DNA of 64,000 nucleotides from Paludibacter sp. 47-17 (GCA_001898935.1 MKVT01000020.1:124001-188000); one strand, 5' to 3'. Positions 53,356-63,860 are shown, numbered from the stretch's first letter. Notes: a model not told the origin generated them from the sequence alone. A program made the numbers and translations.

Positions 53356-53749
53356 TGGAGCTGGAGGGAGTCGAACCCTCGTCCAAACAAGGAAATAATA
53401 CGCTTTCTACATGTTTATCTTCGCTTGGGTTTTCGTGCGGGAGCAAGACCGAAGCCACCTACTCACGCCTTATCCTCTGTTAGTTCATGACGGCTGCGAG
53501 GCCAGTCGTCACTATCCCCGATTTAGCTGCACCCTCTGTTCGTTGGCCTCGGAGCGACGGCCGCGGGAGGATGTCTCGTCCTGGTACCTTGTACCTGGAT
53601 AAAGCTTATCTACTATACTTCGATTAAGCAGCAAGAGCGTAGTTATTTTCGCCAGTTATGCTTTTGTGAACCGAGATTTACGAGCCGTTTTCACCCCGCT
53701 CGACATGCTTACATACCCTTTCTGCCTGCTGTCAAAACCAAACAGCCCC
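53356..53749 (-). ncRNA. ssrA: Transfer-messenger RNA (tmRNA)
   Basis: The tRNA-like ends pair as GGGGCTG (5') with CAGCTCC (3'); the T-arm reads GAGGGTTCGACTCCCTC. The internal reading frame (53624-53653) is GGC GAA AAT AAC TAC GCT CTT GCT GCT TAA, tag GENNYALAA, added after the alanine carried by the tRNA part. The CCA end is not fully encoded. It rescues stalled ribosomes together with SmpB. The tag is the one I associate with Porphyromonas, supporting Bacteroidales. Plus-strand ORFs drawn through this region are spurious. Confidence 0.97.
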
Positions 53750-53830
53750 GTAAAGGCGGTATCTTTCTGCTTCCCGATGCGAACAACGAAAAGGTACCGG
53801 TAGTGTTGAATCGACGCTTCGATTCGGGTA

Positions 53831-53838
53831 CAAAGATA
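53831..53838 (-). promoter_or_regulatory. -7 element of ssrA
   Basis: TATCTTTG on the minus strand; transcription from about 53824 gives a precursor with about 75 extra 5' bases that RNase P would remove. Confidence 0.6.
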
Positions 53839-53881
53839 CGAAATGTTTTGATTAAATAAACAAGTTCCGGCTTTGATTATT

Positions 53882-53909
53882 AATTCCCGGGACTCGAATC
53901 CCGGGAATT
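53882..53909. terminator. Perfect hairpin after the SatP gene
   Basis: AATTCCCGGGA and TCCCGGGAATT pair over 11 bases around CTCGAA. The plus strand has TTTT next; the minus strand is followed by AATAAT. It likely ends the SatP transcript, 8 bases from its stop. It looks like a tRNA T-arm but no other tRNA part is present. Confidence 0.6.
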
Positions 53910-53916
53910 TTGCCGG

Positions 53917-54477
53917 TTATTTAATAAACTTAGCTCCCATCGGAAGTACAGTTTTGCCTGCCAAATCGTTGATAATAATGCCTGCCATCATATACCATGC
54001 ACACAAGGCGCAAATAATCAGATCGATAGCTGCATATACTTTGAGCTGCGGAAAGCCAAAATGCTCCAGTACCAGTAAAATGAACCCGAGTTCAAGGAAG
54101 ATAAAGGTAATGGTCATGGCTTTGTGAACTCGTAAGGAGGCAATTAACATGATCATCGAATAGAGTCCCCAGGCCAGTAAATAGTAACCAAGATCTTCGC
54201 CGGTAGATGGGTAAATCTCAAAATGATTGAATAGTTTGATGATACTCAAACCAATCCAAAAAGCTCCGTACGACACAAAGGCGGAGAAGCCGAAGTTATT
54301 TCCGACTTTCTGTTCCATAAAACCGGCTATAAACTGAGCAAGCCCGCCAAAAATAATCCCCATTCCTAAAACCGGTCCCCAACCGACCCATCCAAGGTTG
54401 TGTAACTGCAACAACAAGGTTGTTAATCCAAAACCGGCTAAACCCACCACCGCGGGATTCGCATTTTTCTTTTCCAT
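53917..54477 (-). CDS. SatP-like acetate/succinate transporter
   Basis: A 186-residue protein of the GPR1/FUN34/YaaH family with six membrane helices. The signature near the N-terminus reads NPAVVGLAGFGLTT (7-20) where the family has NPAPLGL; FGGLAQFIAGFMEQKVGNNFG (about 43-63) and SYGAFWIGLS (about 69-78) are conserved. Family members are acetate/succinate channels or proton symporters. Single gene; no acetate kinase or CoA-transferase adjacent. Confidence 0.88.
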   Translation of the reverse strand: MEKKNANPAVVGLAGFGLTTLLLQLHNLGWVGWGPVLGMGIIFGGLAQFIAGFMEQKVGNNFGFSAFVSYGAFWIGLSIIKLFNHFEIYPSTGEDLGYYLLAWGLYSMIMLIASLRVHKAMTITFIFLELGFILLVLEHFGFPQLKVYAAIDLIICALCAWYMMAGIIINDLAGKTVLPMGAKFIK

Positions 54478-54584
54478 GTGTGATAATTAATATAAAAAAT
54501 TTGAAGGCGCGAAATTACTAAAAATTACGGATAAAAACAGTAAACCATCCGGCATCTTTCCTTCGGCCGGAGCTTACAAAAAAA

Positions 54585-54614
54585 ATCCACGCCGGCCCGG
54601 GTGCCAACGTGGAT
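54585..54614 (-). terminator. Terminator of rny
   Basis: ATCCACG and CGTGGAT pair around a 16-base loop, with TTTTTTTT following on the minus strand, 58 bases after the rny stop. Confidence 0.82.
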
Positions 54615-54672
54615 GTATTGTATACGTGAAGGCCGGAAACAGGAAAGCGTTTTCCGCCCCGGCCGTGAATCC

Positions 54673-56193
54673 TTATTTTGCGTAACTCACTGCTCTCGTT
54701 TCGCGGATGACCGTAATCTTCACCTGTCCGGGATAGGTCATTTCATCCTGGATTTTCTTGGCGATGTCGAACGACAGCAATTCGGTTTCTTTATCGTCGA
54801 TTTTATCGGCTCCCACTATAACGCGCAGCTCCCGACCCGCCTGGATGGCATAGGTTTTCACGACTCCCGGGTACTGAGCGGCCAGGTTTTCAAGATCTTT
54901 CAGGCGTTTGATGTAGGCTTCGACAATCTCGCGGCGGGCTCCCGGCCGTGCGCCCGATATGGCATCGCAAACCTGAACGATGGGGGCGATAAGCGATTCC
55001 ATCTCCACTTCGTCGTGGTGCGAACCGATGGCATTGCAAACCTGAGGTTTTTCCTTGTATTTTTCGGCCAGGCGCATACCGAGAATTGCGTGCGGCAATT
55101 CCGGCTCATCGTCGGGCACTTTTCCTATATCGTGAAGCAATCCGGCGCGTTTGGCTACCTTGGCATTCAAGCCCAGCTCCGAAGCCATAGTGGCGCAGAG
55201 GTTGGCTACTTCGCGCGAGTGCTGCAGCAGGTTTTGACCGTACGACGAGCGATACTTCATCTTACCCACCAGGCGAATCAATTCGGGGTGCAACCCGTGG
55301 ATCCCCAGGTCGATGGTCGTGCGTTTACCTACTTCGATAATCTCTTCTTCCACCTGTTTACGCACTTTATTCACCACTTCCTCGATACGGGCCGGGTGAA
55401 TACGGCCGTCGGTAACCAGTTGGTGGAGCGATAAGCGGGCAATTTCGCGGCGAACAGGGTCAAAAGCCGAAAGCACAATCGCCTCAGGAGTGTCGTCGAC
55501 AATGATTTCGACACCGGTGGCAGCTTCGAGCGCCCGTATGTTACGGCCTTCGCGGCCAATGATCCGTCCCTTGATTTCGTCGGATTCGATATGGAATACG
55601 GTTACCGAGTTTTCGATGGCCACTTCGGTAGCTACCCGTTGGATCGTATTGATCACTACCCGTTTGGCTTCCTTGTTTGCCGTCATTTTCGCCTCTTCCA
55701 TGATGTCGTTCACATACGACATTGCATTGGTTTTCGCCTCGTCTTTCAGGGCTTCGACCAGTTTTTCCCGGGCTTGTTCGGCCGAAAGTCCCGAAATGGT
55801 TTCCAGTTGCTCCTGAGCCTGACGGTGGAGGTGGTCGAGTTCCGATTTTTTCTTTTCCAGGATCGAGAGTTGTTGTTCATGAATTTCGCGGAGAGCCTCG
55901 GTTTCATTCGATTTCCGCTGAAGCTCGCTTTGTTTTTGGTTGAGTTGCATTTCGCGCTGCTGCAGACGATTCTCTTTTTCCTGAATCTTCGAATTGCGTT
56001 GCTGTACCTGCTGTTCGTGTTCGGCTTTAAGAGCGATGAATTTTTCCTTCACCTCGATCAGCTGATTCTTTTTCAATAGTTCTATTTCGGCCAAAGCATC
56101 CTGCTTAGTCCGTTTTTGAACACTCATCAGTAGCAGGTAGACTCCTCCACCTCCGACGATAAGCGCTGCTAATCCTACCAGTATGTTTGTCAT
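54673..56193 (-). CDS. rny: Ribonuclease Y
   Basis: A 506-residue membrane-bound endoribonuclease that starts mRNA decay. N-terminal membrane helix (about 3-22); long charged coiled coil (about 30-180, with [20 protein letters not shown]); KH domain (about 200-265, [20 protein letters not shown]); HD domain (about 320-420) with [29 protein letters not shown] and GSHHDE. Length and order are as in Bacillus Rny. Separated from zapA by a terminator, so it has its own promoter though none is obvious. Confidence 0.96.
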   Translation of the reverse strand: MTNILVGLAALIVGGGGVYLLLMSVQKRTKQDALAEIELLKKNQLIEVKEKFIALKAEHEQQVQQRNSKIQEKENRLQQREMQLNQKQSELQRKSNETEALREIHEQQLSILEKKKSELDHLHRQAQEQLETISGLSAEQAREKLVEALKDEAKTNAMSYVNDIMEEAKMTANKEAKRVVINTIQRVATEVAIENSVTVFHIESDEIKGRIIGREGRNIRALEAATGVEIIVDDTPEAIVLSAFDPVRREIARLSLHQLVTDGRIHPARIEEVVNKVRKQVEEEIIEVGKRTTIDLGIHGLHPELIRLVGKMKYRSSYGQNLLQHSREVANLCATMASELGLNAKVAKRAGLLHDIGKVPDDEPELPHAILGMRLAEKYKEKPQVCNAIGSHHDEVEMESLIAPIVQVCDAISGARPGARREIVEAYIKRLKDLENLAAQYPGVVKTYAIQAGRELRVIVGADKIDDKETELLSFDIAKKIQDEMTYPGQVKITVIRETRAVSYAK

Positions 56194-56248
56194 ATTTATC
56201 AGTTATTCAATTATATATTGTTTTTTAGTGTGTTCGGATACAAAAAAA

Positions 56249-56282
56249 GCATATCGTTCATGCGGGTTGCATGAAGATATGC
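56249..56282 (-). terminator. Terminator between zapA and rny
   Basis: GCATATC-TTCATGC and GCATGAA-GATATGC pair over 14 bases with one bulged base, then TTTTTTT on the minus strand. It would separate zapA expression from rny. Confidence 0.85.
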
Positions 56283-56307
56283 GGTAACTGATCAATCCGG
56301 GATAAAC

Positions 56308-56604
56308 CTATTTCTGGCCCAGTGCTTTGTCGATTTCCAGTTCGAGTTGTTTAAGCTTGTCCGCCACAGGAGCCGGATCGCCAGCCAGCAGGTGGCGCGA
56401 CAGGATGGAAGCAAGCTGAAAAGCTGCCAGGATTACAATTTCTTCGTACGAACGCTGGTTGTAACGCTTCTGATAACGTTCGATATAGTCCACAACCATC
56501 GCTTGTGCTTTTCGGTAGATTTCCTCGTCGCTACGGGGAATTTCCATTGGTATTCTGAATCCACCGATTTGTACGTGAATTTTTAAGTTTTTATCCTCAC
56601 TCAT
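56308..56604 (-). CDS. zapA: Cell division protein ZapA
   Basis: A 98-residue ZapA from ATG 56604 (MSEDKNLKIHVQIGGFRIPM); the longer frame begins at a TTG. Beta-hairpin then helix (PRSDEEIYRKAQAMVVDYIERY), then the coiled coil (ASILSRHLLAGDP ... KLKQLELEIDKAL). ZapA crosslinks FtsZ filaments at the division ring. It follows, by 4 bases, a coiled-coil gene that is a likely partner. Confidence 0.9.
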   Translation of the reverse strand: MSEDKNLKIHVQIGGFRIPMEIPRSDEEIYRKAQAMVVDYIERYQKRYNQRSYEEIVILAAFQLASILSRHLLAGDPAPVADKLKQLELEIDKALGQK

Positions 56605-56608
56605 GCTC

Positions 56609-56902
56609 TTATTCAATTAAAAGAGCCAAACATTGATCAATTTCCCGCACCATTCTGTCAATTTGCTGTTTTGCTGCTTTACGGTTTTCGCCAGAACCGC
56701 CCAGCTGGTTCAGCAATTTTAAATGGTCGTTTTCTTTTTGCATTGCTTCAATCAAGCCGTTAGCCCGGGTCAACTCTTCGTTGAGCTGGTTTTCCCTGCG
56801 TTTTAAAAGTTGATTTTCAGCCTGCATGAGCTGATACTCCGAAATTAATATTCGCAGTTTGGTTTCAAACGTGCTTAGCAACTCTTCGTATCGGTTCGTC
56901 AT
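56609..56902 (-). CDS. Small coiled-coil protein upstream of zapA
   Basis: A 97-residue protein from ATG 56902 (MTNRYEELLSTFETKLRILI), almost entirely heptad-repeat helix (LMQAENQLLKRRENQLNEEL through KENDHLKLLNQL), with a second short helix at the C-terminus. It lies 4 bases upstream of zapA, and its size and form recall ZapB, but sequence alone does not prove it. Possibly a division-ring scaffold; inference from context. Confidence 0.7.
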   Translation of the reverse strand: MTNRYEELLSTFETKLRILISEYQLMQAENQLLKRRENQLNEELTRANGLIEAMQKENDHLKLLNQLGGSGENRKAAKQQIDRMVREIDQCLALLIE

Positions 56903-56965
56903 TTTAATAAAAAAATCAGACAAAAATAATGATTTGATTCGATAAAATCAAATTTTTTCACACAT

Positions 56966-58636
56966 TTATTTTTTTGCCAGTATTTCATTGGCCCGCCCTA
57001 ATGCTTCTTCGATATTATGAAGAATATTATTGGCCCCCAATTCCTGCTGAATTCCTGCTTTTTCGAGCACTGCCGCTACCTGATCGTTGACCCCGGACAA
57101 CAAGATGGTTGTTTTGTCTTTCTTCGAAAGGTGGATTAAACTTTCCAGATTGTGCACTCCGGTGGAATCCATGAACGGAACCTTGCGCATCCGGATGATC
57201 CGAACCTTAGGCTTGTCGCCCAGCTGTTTCATGGTTTCTTCAAATTTATTGGCCACTCCGAAGAAAAAAGGTCCTTCGATTTCGTAGACTTCGACTCCTT
57301 TGGGCAGCAGCATTTTCTCGCTTTCGGTGTTTCCTTCGATGTATTCGGGTTTTTCAATATCGTGTTTGAAGATCGAGATTTGTGTCGATTCCGAAATGCG
57401 GCGCAGGAATAAAACCAGTGCGAGCAGCAGTCCGATTTCGATGGCGATGGTAAGGTCGAAAATAACCGTAAGCAGGAAGGTGGCTACCAGTACCGCGACG
57501 TCCGACTTCTGTCCCCTGAGCAGGTTTTTAAACGTCCGCCATTCGCTCATGTTGTAGGCCACAATTACCAACACACCGGCCAGACAGGCCATTGGAATAT
57601 GTTGCGTAAGGTTGCCCAGGAACAGCAGGATGAGGAGTAGCACAGCAGCGTGAATCAGCCCGGCCACGGGAGTGCGTCCGCCATTGTTGATATTGGTCAT
57701 GGTACGGGCAATGGCTCCGGTTGCCGGGATACCGCCAAACAGCGGTGTGATGATATTGGCGACACCCTGTGCAATAAGCTCGGTATTGGAGTGATGCCGG
57801 TCGCCGGTAACCCCGTCGGCTACGGTGGCGGAAAGGAGCGATTCGATGGCGCCCAGCATGGCGATGGTGAAGGCTGCCGGCATCAGGGTCTGGATCATAT
57901 CGAAGGTGATGGAGGGGGCTGCTGCTTTAGGGAGGCTTGCATTGATGCTGAAGCGGTCGCCGATGGTTTCGATGCCCGAAATGCCGGCATGATGGCGTAG
58001 CACATACACCACAACCGTCATAAGGATGATGGCAATGAGCGAACCGGGTATTTTTTGAGTTATTCGCGGTGTGAGGCTGATAATCAGGATGGTACTGATC
58101 CCGATTGCAAAGGAAGGCCATTCGATGGAAGCAATGTTTTCTGCATAAACGCCCCATTTTTGTATAAAATCGGCGGGAACTGCATCGATATGCATTCCTG
58201 TGAGGTCTTTAATCTGGGTTGCAAAAATAGTCATGGCAATTCCGCTGGTGAAGCCGACCACCACCGGATAGGGGATGAACTTAATGACGCTGCCCAGGCG
58301 GAGAAATCCCATGGCTACGAGCATAATTCCCGCAATAATAGTGGCTACGGCCAGTCCGGTGACTCCAAATTCCTGCACAATACCGTATACGATCACGATA
58401 AAAGCGCCTGTGGGACCGCCGATCTGAACCCGGCTTCCTCCCAGAAACGAGATGATGAATCCGGCGATGATAGCAGTGTAGAGTCCTTGTTCGGGGGTGA
58501 CGCCGGAGGCAATACCGAAAGCGATGGCAAGAGGGAGTGCGACGATTCCGACAATCACGCCGGCCATTAAATCTTTGTAAAACTGTTCTTTGGAATAGTT
58601 ACGGAGGGTTTCGAATAATTTTGGTTGAAAATGCAT
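56966..58636 (-). CDS. SulP-family anion transporter with STAS domain
   Basis: A 556-residue inner-membrane protein: SLC26/SulP transport domain about 15-425 with LMAGVIVGIVALPLAIAFGIASG near the start, and a C-terminal STAS domain about 440-550 (KGVEVYEIEGPFFFGVANKF, VPFMDSTGVHNLESL). The STAS loop DSTGV is intact. Substrate could be sulfate, bicarbonate or a dicarboxylate; no carbonic anhydrase gene adjoins it. Single gene with its own -7 element, divergent from ispG. Confidence 0.92.
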   Translation of the reverse strand: MHFQPKLFETLRNYSKEQFYKDLMAGVIVGIVALPLAIAFGIASGVTPEQGLYTAIIAGFIISFLGGSRVQIGGPTGAFIVIVYGIVQEFGVTGLAVATIIAGIMLVAMGFLRLGSVIKFIPYPVVVGFTSGIAMTIFATQIKDLTGMHIDAVPADFIQKWGVYAENIASIEWPSFAIGISTILIISLTPRITQKIPGSLIAIILMTVVVYVLRHHAGISGIETIGDRFSINASLPKAAAPSITFDMIQTLMPAAFTIAMLGAIESLLSATVADGVTGDRHHSNTELIAQGVANIITPLFGGIPATGAIARTMTNINNGGRTPVAGLIHAAVLLLILLFLGNLTQHIPMACLAGVLVIVAYNMSEWRTFKNLLRGQKSDVAVLVATFLLTVIFDLTIAIEIGLLLALVLFLRRISESTQISIFKHDIEKPEYIEGNTESEKMLLPKGVEVYEIEGPFFFGVANKFEETMKQLGDKPKVRIIRMRKVPFMDSTGVHNLESLIHLSKKDKTTILLSGVNDQVAAVLEKAGIQQELGANNILHNIEEALGRANEILAKK

Positions 58637-58662
58637 GATTATTCAATTTTTTAAAAGTCGTG

Positions 58663-58670
58663 CAAAGTTA
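58663..58670 (-). promoter_or_regulatory. -7 element of the SulP gene
   Basis: TAACTTTG on the minus strand, 27 bases before ATG 58636. Confidence 0.55.
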
Positions 58671-58755
58671 CACTTTTTAAACTTAAAAACAGGGCGGGCT
58701 ACAACTTTTTTTCGGTGTAAATGTTTATTCTGTGAAAAAATCCGGCAGAAATCTT

Positions 58756-58763
58756 TACCTTTG
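58756..58763 (+). promoter_or_regulatory. -7 element of ispG
   Basis: TACCTTTG on the plus strand, 58 bases before ATG 58821; TGTG rather than TTG stands about 22 bases upstream. Confidence 0.55.
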
Positions 58764-58820
58764 CAGGTATAGTATAGCTGCCATGTAAAAACGAACATAT
58801 AAATTCTGATAACAATTACT

Positions 58821-60620
58821 ATGTACAATCCTTTTAATTACACGCGCCGCCGGTCGGACCGGATTCGGGTGGGGAGCGTTTTGCTTGGTGGCGATCAGCC
58901 GGTAAGGGTGCAATCGATGGCCAATACCGATACCAATGATACTGAAAATTCGGTGGCACAGTGTATCCGCATCGTGGAAGCCGGCGGCGAAATTGTTCGT
59001 TTTACCGCACAGGGCGTAAAGGAAGCCGAAAACCTGAAGCATATTCATGCGGCATTGCGTGAGCAAGGTTTTGAGGTTCCGCTGGTTGCCGATATTCATT
59101 TCGTAGCGCAGGCAGCCGATGTAGCTGCGCAGTATGTTGAGAAGGTACGGGTGAACCCGGGGAATTTTATCGGGATGGTGCGTCGCGAAACGCCCGATTA
59201 CACCGAAGAGGAGTACAATGCCGAATACCTCAGGATACGCGAACGTTTTACCCAGTTGATTGCTATTTGCAAGGAACATTCCACGGCGATCAGGATCGGG
59301 GTGAATCATGGTTCGTTGAGCGAACGCATGATGAATCGCTGGGGCGATACTCCCCGCGGCATGGTAGAGTCGTGTCTTGAATTTCTGCAGGTATGTATCG
59401 ACGAGGATTTTCACAATGTAGTGATTTCGATGAAGGCATCGAATACCTTGTCGATGGTGCATGCCGTCCGGCTGCTGGTGCATGAGATGGACCGGCGCGA
59501 TATGCATTTCCCCCTGCACCTGGGGGTTACCGAGGCCGGCGACGGAGAAGACGGTCGTATTAAGTCGGCAGTGGGAATCGGTGCGATGTTGCAGGATGGA
59601 ATCGGCGACACCATCCGGGTATCGCTGAGCGAAGAACCTGAGGCCGAAATACCGGTGGCCCGTCAACTGGTCGATTATGTACGTTCGAAAGCCGATCATG
59701 AGCCTATTGCGGCCGATATTGCACCTTCGTTTTCTCCTTTCGAATATACGCGTCGCAGTACCCGCCGGGTGGGTATCATTGGGGGCGATCAGGTTCCGGT
59801 AGTCATGATGCCGCAGGACGGCGGTTTTGCCACCCTGCCCGATTTTTTGCTGAAGGAGGGGGTCGTAACCGATCAGCAGGGCGCCGAATATCCGGTATAC
59901 GACGTTACTCAGTTGCAGTTGCTTGCCGCCGATTCGTCGGCGCTTAAATTTCTGAAGTTGGAGTATCCGCAATTGACTGTGGAGGTGTTGCGACTGCTGA
60001 CCGCCGATCCTTCGATTGTAGTCATTCTGACTTCGAATCATGTGAATCCGGTAGGAGAGATGCGCGCTTTCTTTCATACCCTGTTGATACACGACATTCC
60101 AACTCCTGTGGTGTTGCATCGCGGTTATGAGGTGAACGATATTCAGGAGTTGCAGATTAAAGCGGCGGCCGACCTGGGTGTGCTTTTTCTGGATGGTTTT
60201 GGCGATGGGATAATGCTCGAGCTTCCAAAGGGGTATTCGTATATGAAACGCCTTGGAGTTGAGGAACTTAATTCTGTTGCGTTTGGTATATTGCAGGCGA
60301 GCAGGGTGCGGGTGACTAAAACGGAATATATTTCCTGTCCGAGTTGCGGACGTACGATGTTCCGCTTGCAGACGGTGATTGCCCGGGTAAAAGAAAAGAC
60401 GTCGCACCTGAATGGCCTGAAAATTGCTATCATGGGCTGCATTGTGAACGGCCCGGGCGAGATGGCCGATGCCGATTATGGTTATGTAGGCTTTGGACGC
60501 GGTAAGGTGAGTCTGTACAAGAAAAAAGAGTGTATCGAAAAAGGAATCAACGAAGAAGATGCGGTGGACAGGCTGATTGCACTTATCAAGGCGAACGGCG
60601 ACTGGAAAGAGAGCAAATAA
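58821..60620 (+). CDS. ispG: HMB-PP synthase IspG, long form
   Basis: (E)-4-hydroxy-3-methylbut-2-enyl-diphosphate synthase of the non-mevalonate isoprenoid pathway, 599 residues. It has the TIM barrel (VQSMANTDTNDTENSVAQCI, PLVADIHF), an inserted middle domain of about 200 residues (roughly 270-480) as in plant and chlamydial enzymes, and the C-terminal [4Fe-4S] domain with C506, C509, C540 and E547 (NGPGE). The E. coli enzyme, about 370 residues, lacks the insert. The long form is usual in Bacteroidota. A 550-codon antisense frame across it is a shadow. A small barrel gene follows after 41 bases. Confidence 0.95.
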   Translation: MYNPFNYTRRRSDRIRVGSVLLGGDQPVRVQSMANTDTNDTENSVAQCIRIVEAGGEIVRFTAQGVKEAENLKHIHAALREQGFEVPLVADIHFVAQAADVAAQYVEKVRVNPGNFIGMVRRETPDYTEEEYNAEYLRIRERFTQLIAICKEHSTAIRIGVNHGSLSERMMNRWGDTPRGMVESCLEFLQVCIDEDFHNVVISMKASNTLSMVHAVRLLVHEMDRRDMHFPLHLGVTEAGDGEDGRIKSAVGIGAMLQDGIGDTIRVSLSEEPEAEIPVARQLVDYVRSKADHEPIAADIAPSFSPFEYTRRSTRRVGIIGGDQVPVVMMPQDGGFATLPDFLLKEGVVTDQQGAEYPVYDVTQLQLLAADSSALKFLKLEYPQLTVEVLRLLTADPSIVVILTSNHVNPVGEMRAFFHTLLIHDIPTPVVLHRGYEVNDIQELQIKAAADLGVLFLDGFGDGIMLELPKGYSYMKRLGVEELNSVAFGILQASRVRVTKTEYISCPSCGRTMFRLQTVIARVKEKTSHLNGLKIAIMGCIVNGPGEMADADYGYVGFGRGKVSLYKKKECIEKGINEEDAVDRLIALIKANGDWKESK

Positions 60621-60661
60621 TAGCGATTGGATCTTTTAGTGTTTAATTATTAATAGTTTTT

Positions 60662-61108
60662 ATGAAGAAAATCTTTGGGATTGTTTTTATGCTCGCCGTA
60701 ATGGCTGGAGCTGTGAGTGCACAAGTTGAAGGAAAATCACTTGGTGTAAGGTTTGGTAATGCAGGAGAAATCTCCTATCAACATCCACTTTCGGGTGCTA
60801 CCCGTCTGGAGGTTGACTTGGGATTCGGATCGTGGAAACACGGTGGAATGTATTTAACCGGTATACACCATTGGGTAAAAGATCTTTCGGAATTGCAGGA
60901 GGGTTTCAACTGGTACTATGGTGTTGGGGGTGCTGCAGGTATTAACACGAGTGTGTTGTCGGCCGCAGTAGTCGGAAATATCGGTATCGAGTACAACTTC
61001 GATTTTCCTTTGCAGCTCTCGCTCGACTGGCGTCCGGGTTTGTACGTAGTACCTGCCGTTGTACTTGGCTGGGACGGTGTTGCACTCTCGGCCCGTTGGA
61101 GATTCTAA
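60662..61108 (+). CDS. Small exported outer-membrane-like barrel
   Basis: A 148-residue protein with signal peptide (about 1-20, cut near VSAQ) and strand-rich body: LGVRFGNAGEISYQHPL, RLEVDLGFGSWKHG, LQLSLDWRPGLYVVPAVVLG, ending VALSARWRF, as in opacity-type barrels. Follows ispG with a 41-base gap and ends in a strong terminator, so it is perhaps cotranscribed. Function unknown. Confidence 0.7.
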   Translation: MKKIFGIVFMLAVMAGAVSAQVEGKSLGVRFGNAGEISYQHPLSGATRLEVDLGFGSWKHGGMYLTGIHHWVKDLSELQEGFNWYYGVGGAAGINTSVLSAAVVGNIGIEYNFDFPLQLSLDWRPGLYVVPAVVLGWDGVALSARWRF

Positions 61109-61126
61109 ATCGGTAAATTTCATACA

Positions 61127-61163
61127 AAACGCTTCGAATTATTTTGTTCGAAGCGTTTTTTTA
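61127..61163. terminator. Bidirectional terminator between barrel gene and alaS
   Basis: AAACGCTTCGAA and TTCGAAGCGTTT pair over 12 bases with an 8-base loop; TTTTTTT follows on the plus strand. On the minus strand the alaS stop lies about 50 bases upstream and TTTGTATG follows. Confidence 0.88.
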
Positions 61164-61209
61164 TTTTCCTGTTTCAAGAAACTCGGAGCGAAAAGCGGAT
61201 TTCCCGGAT

Positions 61210-63828
61210 TTATGACACTACGGACACCGCCTTCTCGACCGCTTTCTGGATTCCTGCCGCATTTTTCCCTCCCGCCGAGGCAAAGAAGGGTTGGCCTCCA
61301 CCGCCGCCCTGAATTTCCCTGGCGGCTTCGCGGGCAATATTTACGGCATTCAATCCTTTTTCGACCAAATCGTCGCTGAGCAATACGGTGAGCGAAGGTT
61401 TTCCTTCGTGCACACATCCGGCAACAAAGAAAAGTCCCTTGTTCTGGATGTTCCGGATCTGGAAAGCGAGGGTTTTTACCTGGTCGGCCGACAGGTTGCC
61501 TTCGAACCGGATTACTTTTACCTCATTCACCATCGAAGCTTTGATTTCCTTGGCCTGGCTCAGCAACTGATCGCGTAGCGCCAGGATTTTTTCGAAGCTC
61601 ATGGCTTCCACCTGTTTCCTGAGTGCCGCCGCCTCTTCGGTCGTTTTTTTCAAGGCGTTCACTAGGTCGGGCGCCTGTCCCAGCAGTTCCCTGGCCTGAG
61701 CCACGATATCTTCCTGTTGATTTAAATACTCTTCCACAGCTTTACCGGTGATGGCCTCGATACGGCGGATACCGGCAGCAATCGAGCTTTCGGAAACAAT
61801 TTTTACCATCCCGATTTGTCCGGTCGATTCCACGTGGGTACCTCCGCAGAGCTCGGTGGAACTGCCGAATTGAATGACCCGCACCGTTTCGCCGTATTTT
61901 TCGCCAAACAAGGCCATCGCTCCGAGGGCCTGCGCCTGTGCTATCGGAGTGTCGCGCAGTTCGTTGCGGCGGTGATCTTCGCGTATTTTCCGGTTGGCGA
62001 TGGCTTCCACCGCCCGTATTTCTTCCCGGCTCATTTTCTGGAAATGCGAGAAGTCGAACCGCAGGCTGTCCGGGCTCACGTACGAACCTTTCTGTTCCAC
62101 ATGGGTACCGAGCACTTCGCGCAAGGCTTCGTGCAAAAGGTGTGTCGCCGTGTGGTTGTTACAAATCGACTGACGGTTGGCCGTATGGATACGCGCAAGG
62201 AAAGTTTCGGTGGGGTCGGCCGGCAATTGTCTGCTCAGGTGCACCGAAAGGTTGTTTTCTTTTTTTGTGTCGAAAATGGCAATCGTTTCGGTGCCGTTGC
62301 CCAGCGTTCCGCTGTCGCCCACCTGTCCGCCCATCTCGGCATAGAAGGGAGTCGTGGAAAGCACGATCTGATAATATTCCTGATTCTTCTGTTTAACTTT
62401 GCGGTAGCGAAGAATAGACGTTTCACATTCGGTGGCGTCGTAACCCACAAAGGAGCTTTCGCCTTCACGAATCACCACCCAGTCGCCGGTTTCCACTGCG
62501 GCGGCATTGCGGGCGCGTTCTTTCTGTTTCTGCATTTCGGCATTGAATGACTCGATATCCACACCGAATCCATGTTCGCGAGCGATGAGTTCGGTAAGGT
62601 CGAGCGGAAAGCCGAACGTATCGTATAAAGTAAACGCATCTTTACCGGCAATTACTTTTGCCGCCGCATCTTCCATTACCTTGTCGAGCAATCTGATGCC
62701 GGTTTCGAGCGTGCGAAGGAACGAATCCTCCTCTTCTTTCACTACTTTTTCGATGAGCACCTGCTGAGCGGGTAATTCGGGATAGGCTTGCCCCATCACT
62801 TTTACCAGAACAGGAATTAATTGATACATAAAGGCCTGTCGTTGATCGAGGAAGGTGTAGCCATAGCGGACAGCCCGGCGCAGGATACGACGAATTACAT
62901 AACCGGCCTTCGCATTCGAAGGCAGCTGCCCGTCGGTAATCGAAAAAGCGATGGTGCGGATATGATCGGCGATCACGCGCATGGCGATGTCGTTTTTTTC
63001 GTCGGCACCGTACCGGATGCCGCACATGGCAGCCAGTGCCTGAATAATAGGCTGGAAAATATCGGTGTCGTAGTTCGACTGTTTGCCCTGGATGGCCATA
63101 CACAGGCGTTCGAACCCCATACCGGTATCGATTACCTTGGCCGGCAGCGATTCGAGCGAACCGTCGGCCTTGCGGTTGTACTGCATGAACACATTGTTCC
63201 AGATTTCAATCACCTGAGGATGACTGCCGTTTACCAGCGTTAAACCATCGATTTTTGCACGCTCTTCGTTGCTGCGAATATCGATATGAATTTCCGAACA
63301 GGGTCCGCAGGGTCCGGTATCGCCCATTTCCCAGAAATTATCCTTTTTATTCCCGTCGATGATTCGTTCGGCAGGCAGAAACTGCTCCCAGATGGCGGCC
63401 GCTTCGTCGTCGCGTTCGAGACCTTCGGCAGGCGAACCTTCAAAAACAGTTACATACAGCCGGTCTTTATCGAGTTTCAGCACTTCGGTGAGGTATTCCC
63501 AGGCCCATTCGATGGCCTCCTTCTTGAAATAATCGCCAAACGACCAGTTGCCGAGCATCTCGAACATGGTATGGTGGTAGGTGTCGTGCCCCACTTCTTC
63601 CAGGTCGTTGTGTTTACCGCTTACCCGGAGGCATTTCTGCGAATCGGCCACCCGCGGATACTTCACCGGGTCGTTGCCCAGAATGATGTTCTTAAACTGG
63701 TTCATCCCCGCGTTGGTAAACATCAGGGTCGGGTCATCCTTGATAACCATGGGAGCCGAAGGCACTATCTTATGATCTTTAGAAGCGAAAAAATCGAGAA
63801 ACGATTGACGTAATTCCTGTGAAGTCAT
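61210..63828 (-). CDS. alaS: Alanyl-tRNA synthetase
   Basis: A complete 872-residue class II synthetase charging tRNA-Ala. Motif 1/2 region at the N-terminus ([29 protein letters not shown]); motif 3 [15 protein letters not shown] (about 305); editing domain zinc ligands HTATHLLH (about 556) and [10 protein letters not shown] (about 661); C-terminal DHHA1-like C-Ala domain (about 740-872) with the [13 protein letters not shown] block. Length as in most bacteria. Divergent from the gene starting at 63930, with facing promoters. Confidence 0.98.
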   Translation of the reverse strand: MTSQELRQSFLDFFASKDHKIVPSAPMVIKDDPTLMFTNAGMNQFKNIILGNDPVKYPRVADSQKCLRVSGKHNDLEEVGHDTYHHTMFEMLGNWSFGDYFKKEAIEWAWEYLTEVLKLDKDRLYVTVFEGSPAEGLERDDEAAAIWEQFLPAERIIDGNKKDNFWEMGDTGPCGPCSEIHIDIRSNEERAKIDGLTLVNGSHPQVIEIWNNVFMQYNRKADGSLESLPAKVIDTGMGFERLCMAIQGKQSNYDTDIFQPIIQALAAMCGIRYGADEKNDIAMRVIADHIRTIAFSITDGQLPSNAKAGYVIRRILRRAVRYGYTFLDQRQAFMYQLIPVLVKVMGQAYPELPAQQVLIEKVVKEEEDSFLRTLETGIRLLDKVMEDAAAKVIAGKDAFTLYDTFGFPLDLTELIAREHGFGVDIESFNAEMQKQKERARNAAAVETGDWVVIREGESSFVGYDATECETSILRYRKVKQKNQEYYQIVLSTTPFYAEMGGQVGDSGTLGNGTETIAIFDTKKENNLSVHLSRQLPADPTETFLARIHTANRQSICNNHTATHLLHEALREVLGTHVEQKGSYVSPDSLRFDFSHFQKMSREEIRAVEAIANRKIREDHRRNELRDTPIAQAQALGAMALFGEKYGETVRVIQFGSSTELCGGTHVESTGQIGMVKIVSESSIAAGIRRIEAITGKAVEEYLNQQEDIVAQARELLGQAPDLVNALKKTTEEAAALRKQVEAMSFEKILALRDQLLSQAKEIKASMVNEVKVIRFEGNLSADQVKTLAFQIRNIQNKGLFFVAGCVHEGKPSLTVLLSDDLVEKGLNAVNIAREAAREIQGGGGGQPFFASAGGKNAAGIQKAVEKAVSVVS

Positions 63829-63860
63829 ATAATAAATTCTAAAATGCAGTAAAAGGACTG

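Noticed and set aside
53191-53602. Plus-strand reading frames of 60-100 codons
   Set aside because: They run through the sod leader and the tmRNA; the tRNA-like ends, tag frame and terminator explain this DNA as ssrA on the minus strand.
53882-53909. tRNA T-arm-like sequence (GGGATTCGAGTCCC)
   Set aside because: No acceptor, D or anticodon arms are near; the perfect 11-base hairpin after a gene is better explained as a terminator.
58755-60407. 550-codon antisense frame over ispG
   Set aside because: The plus strand is an unmistakable IspG with cluster ligands; the minus peptide has histidine- and arginine-rich shadow composition.
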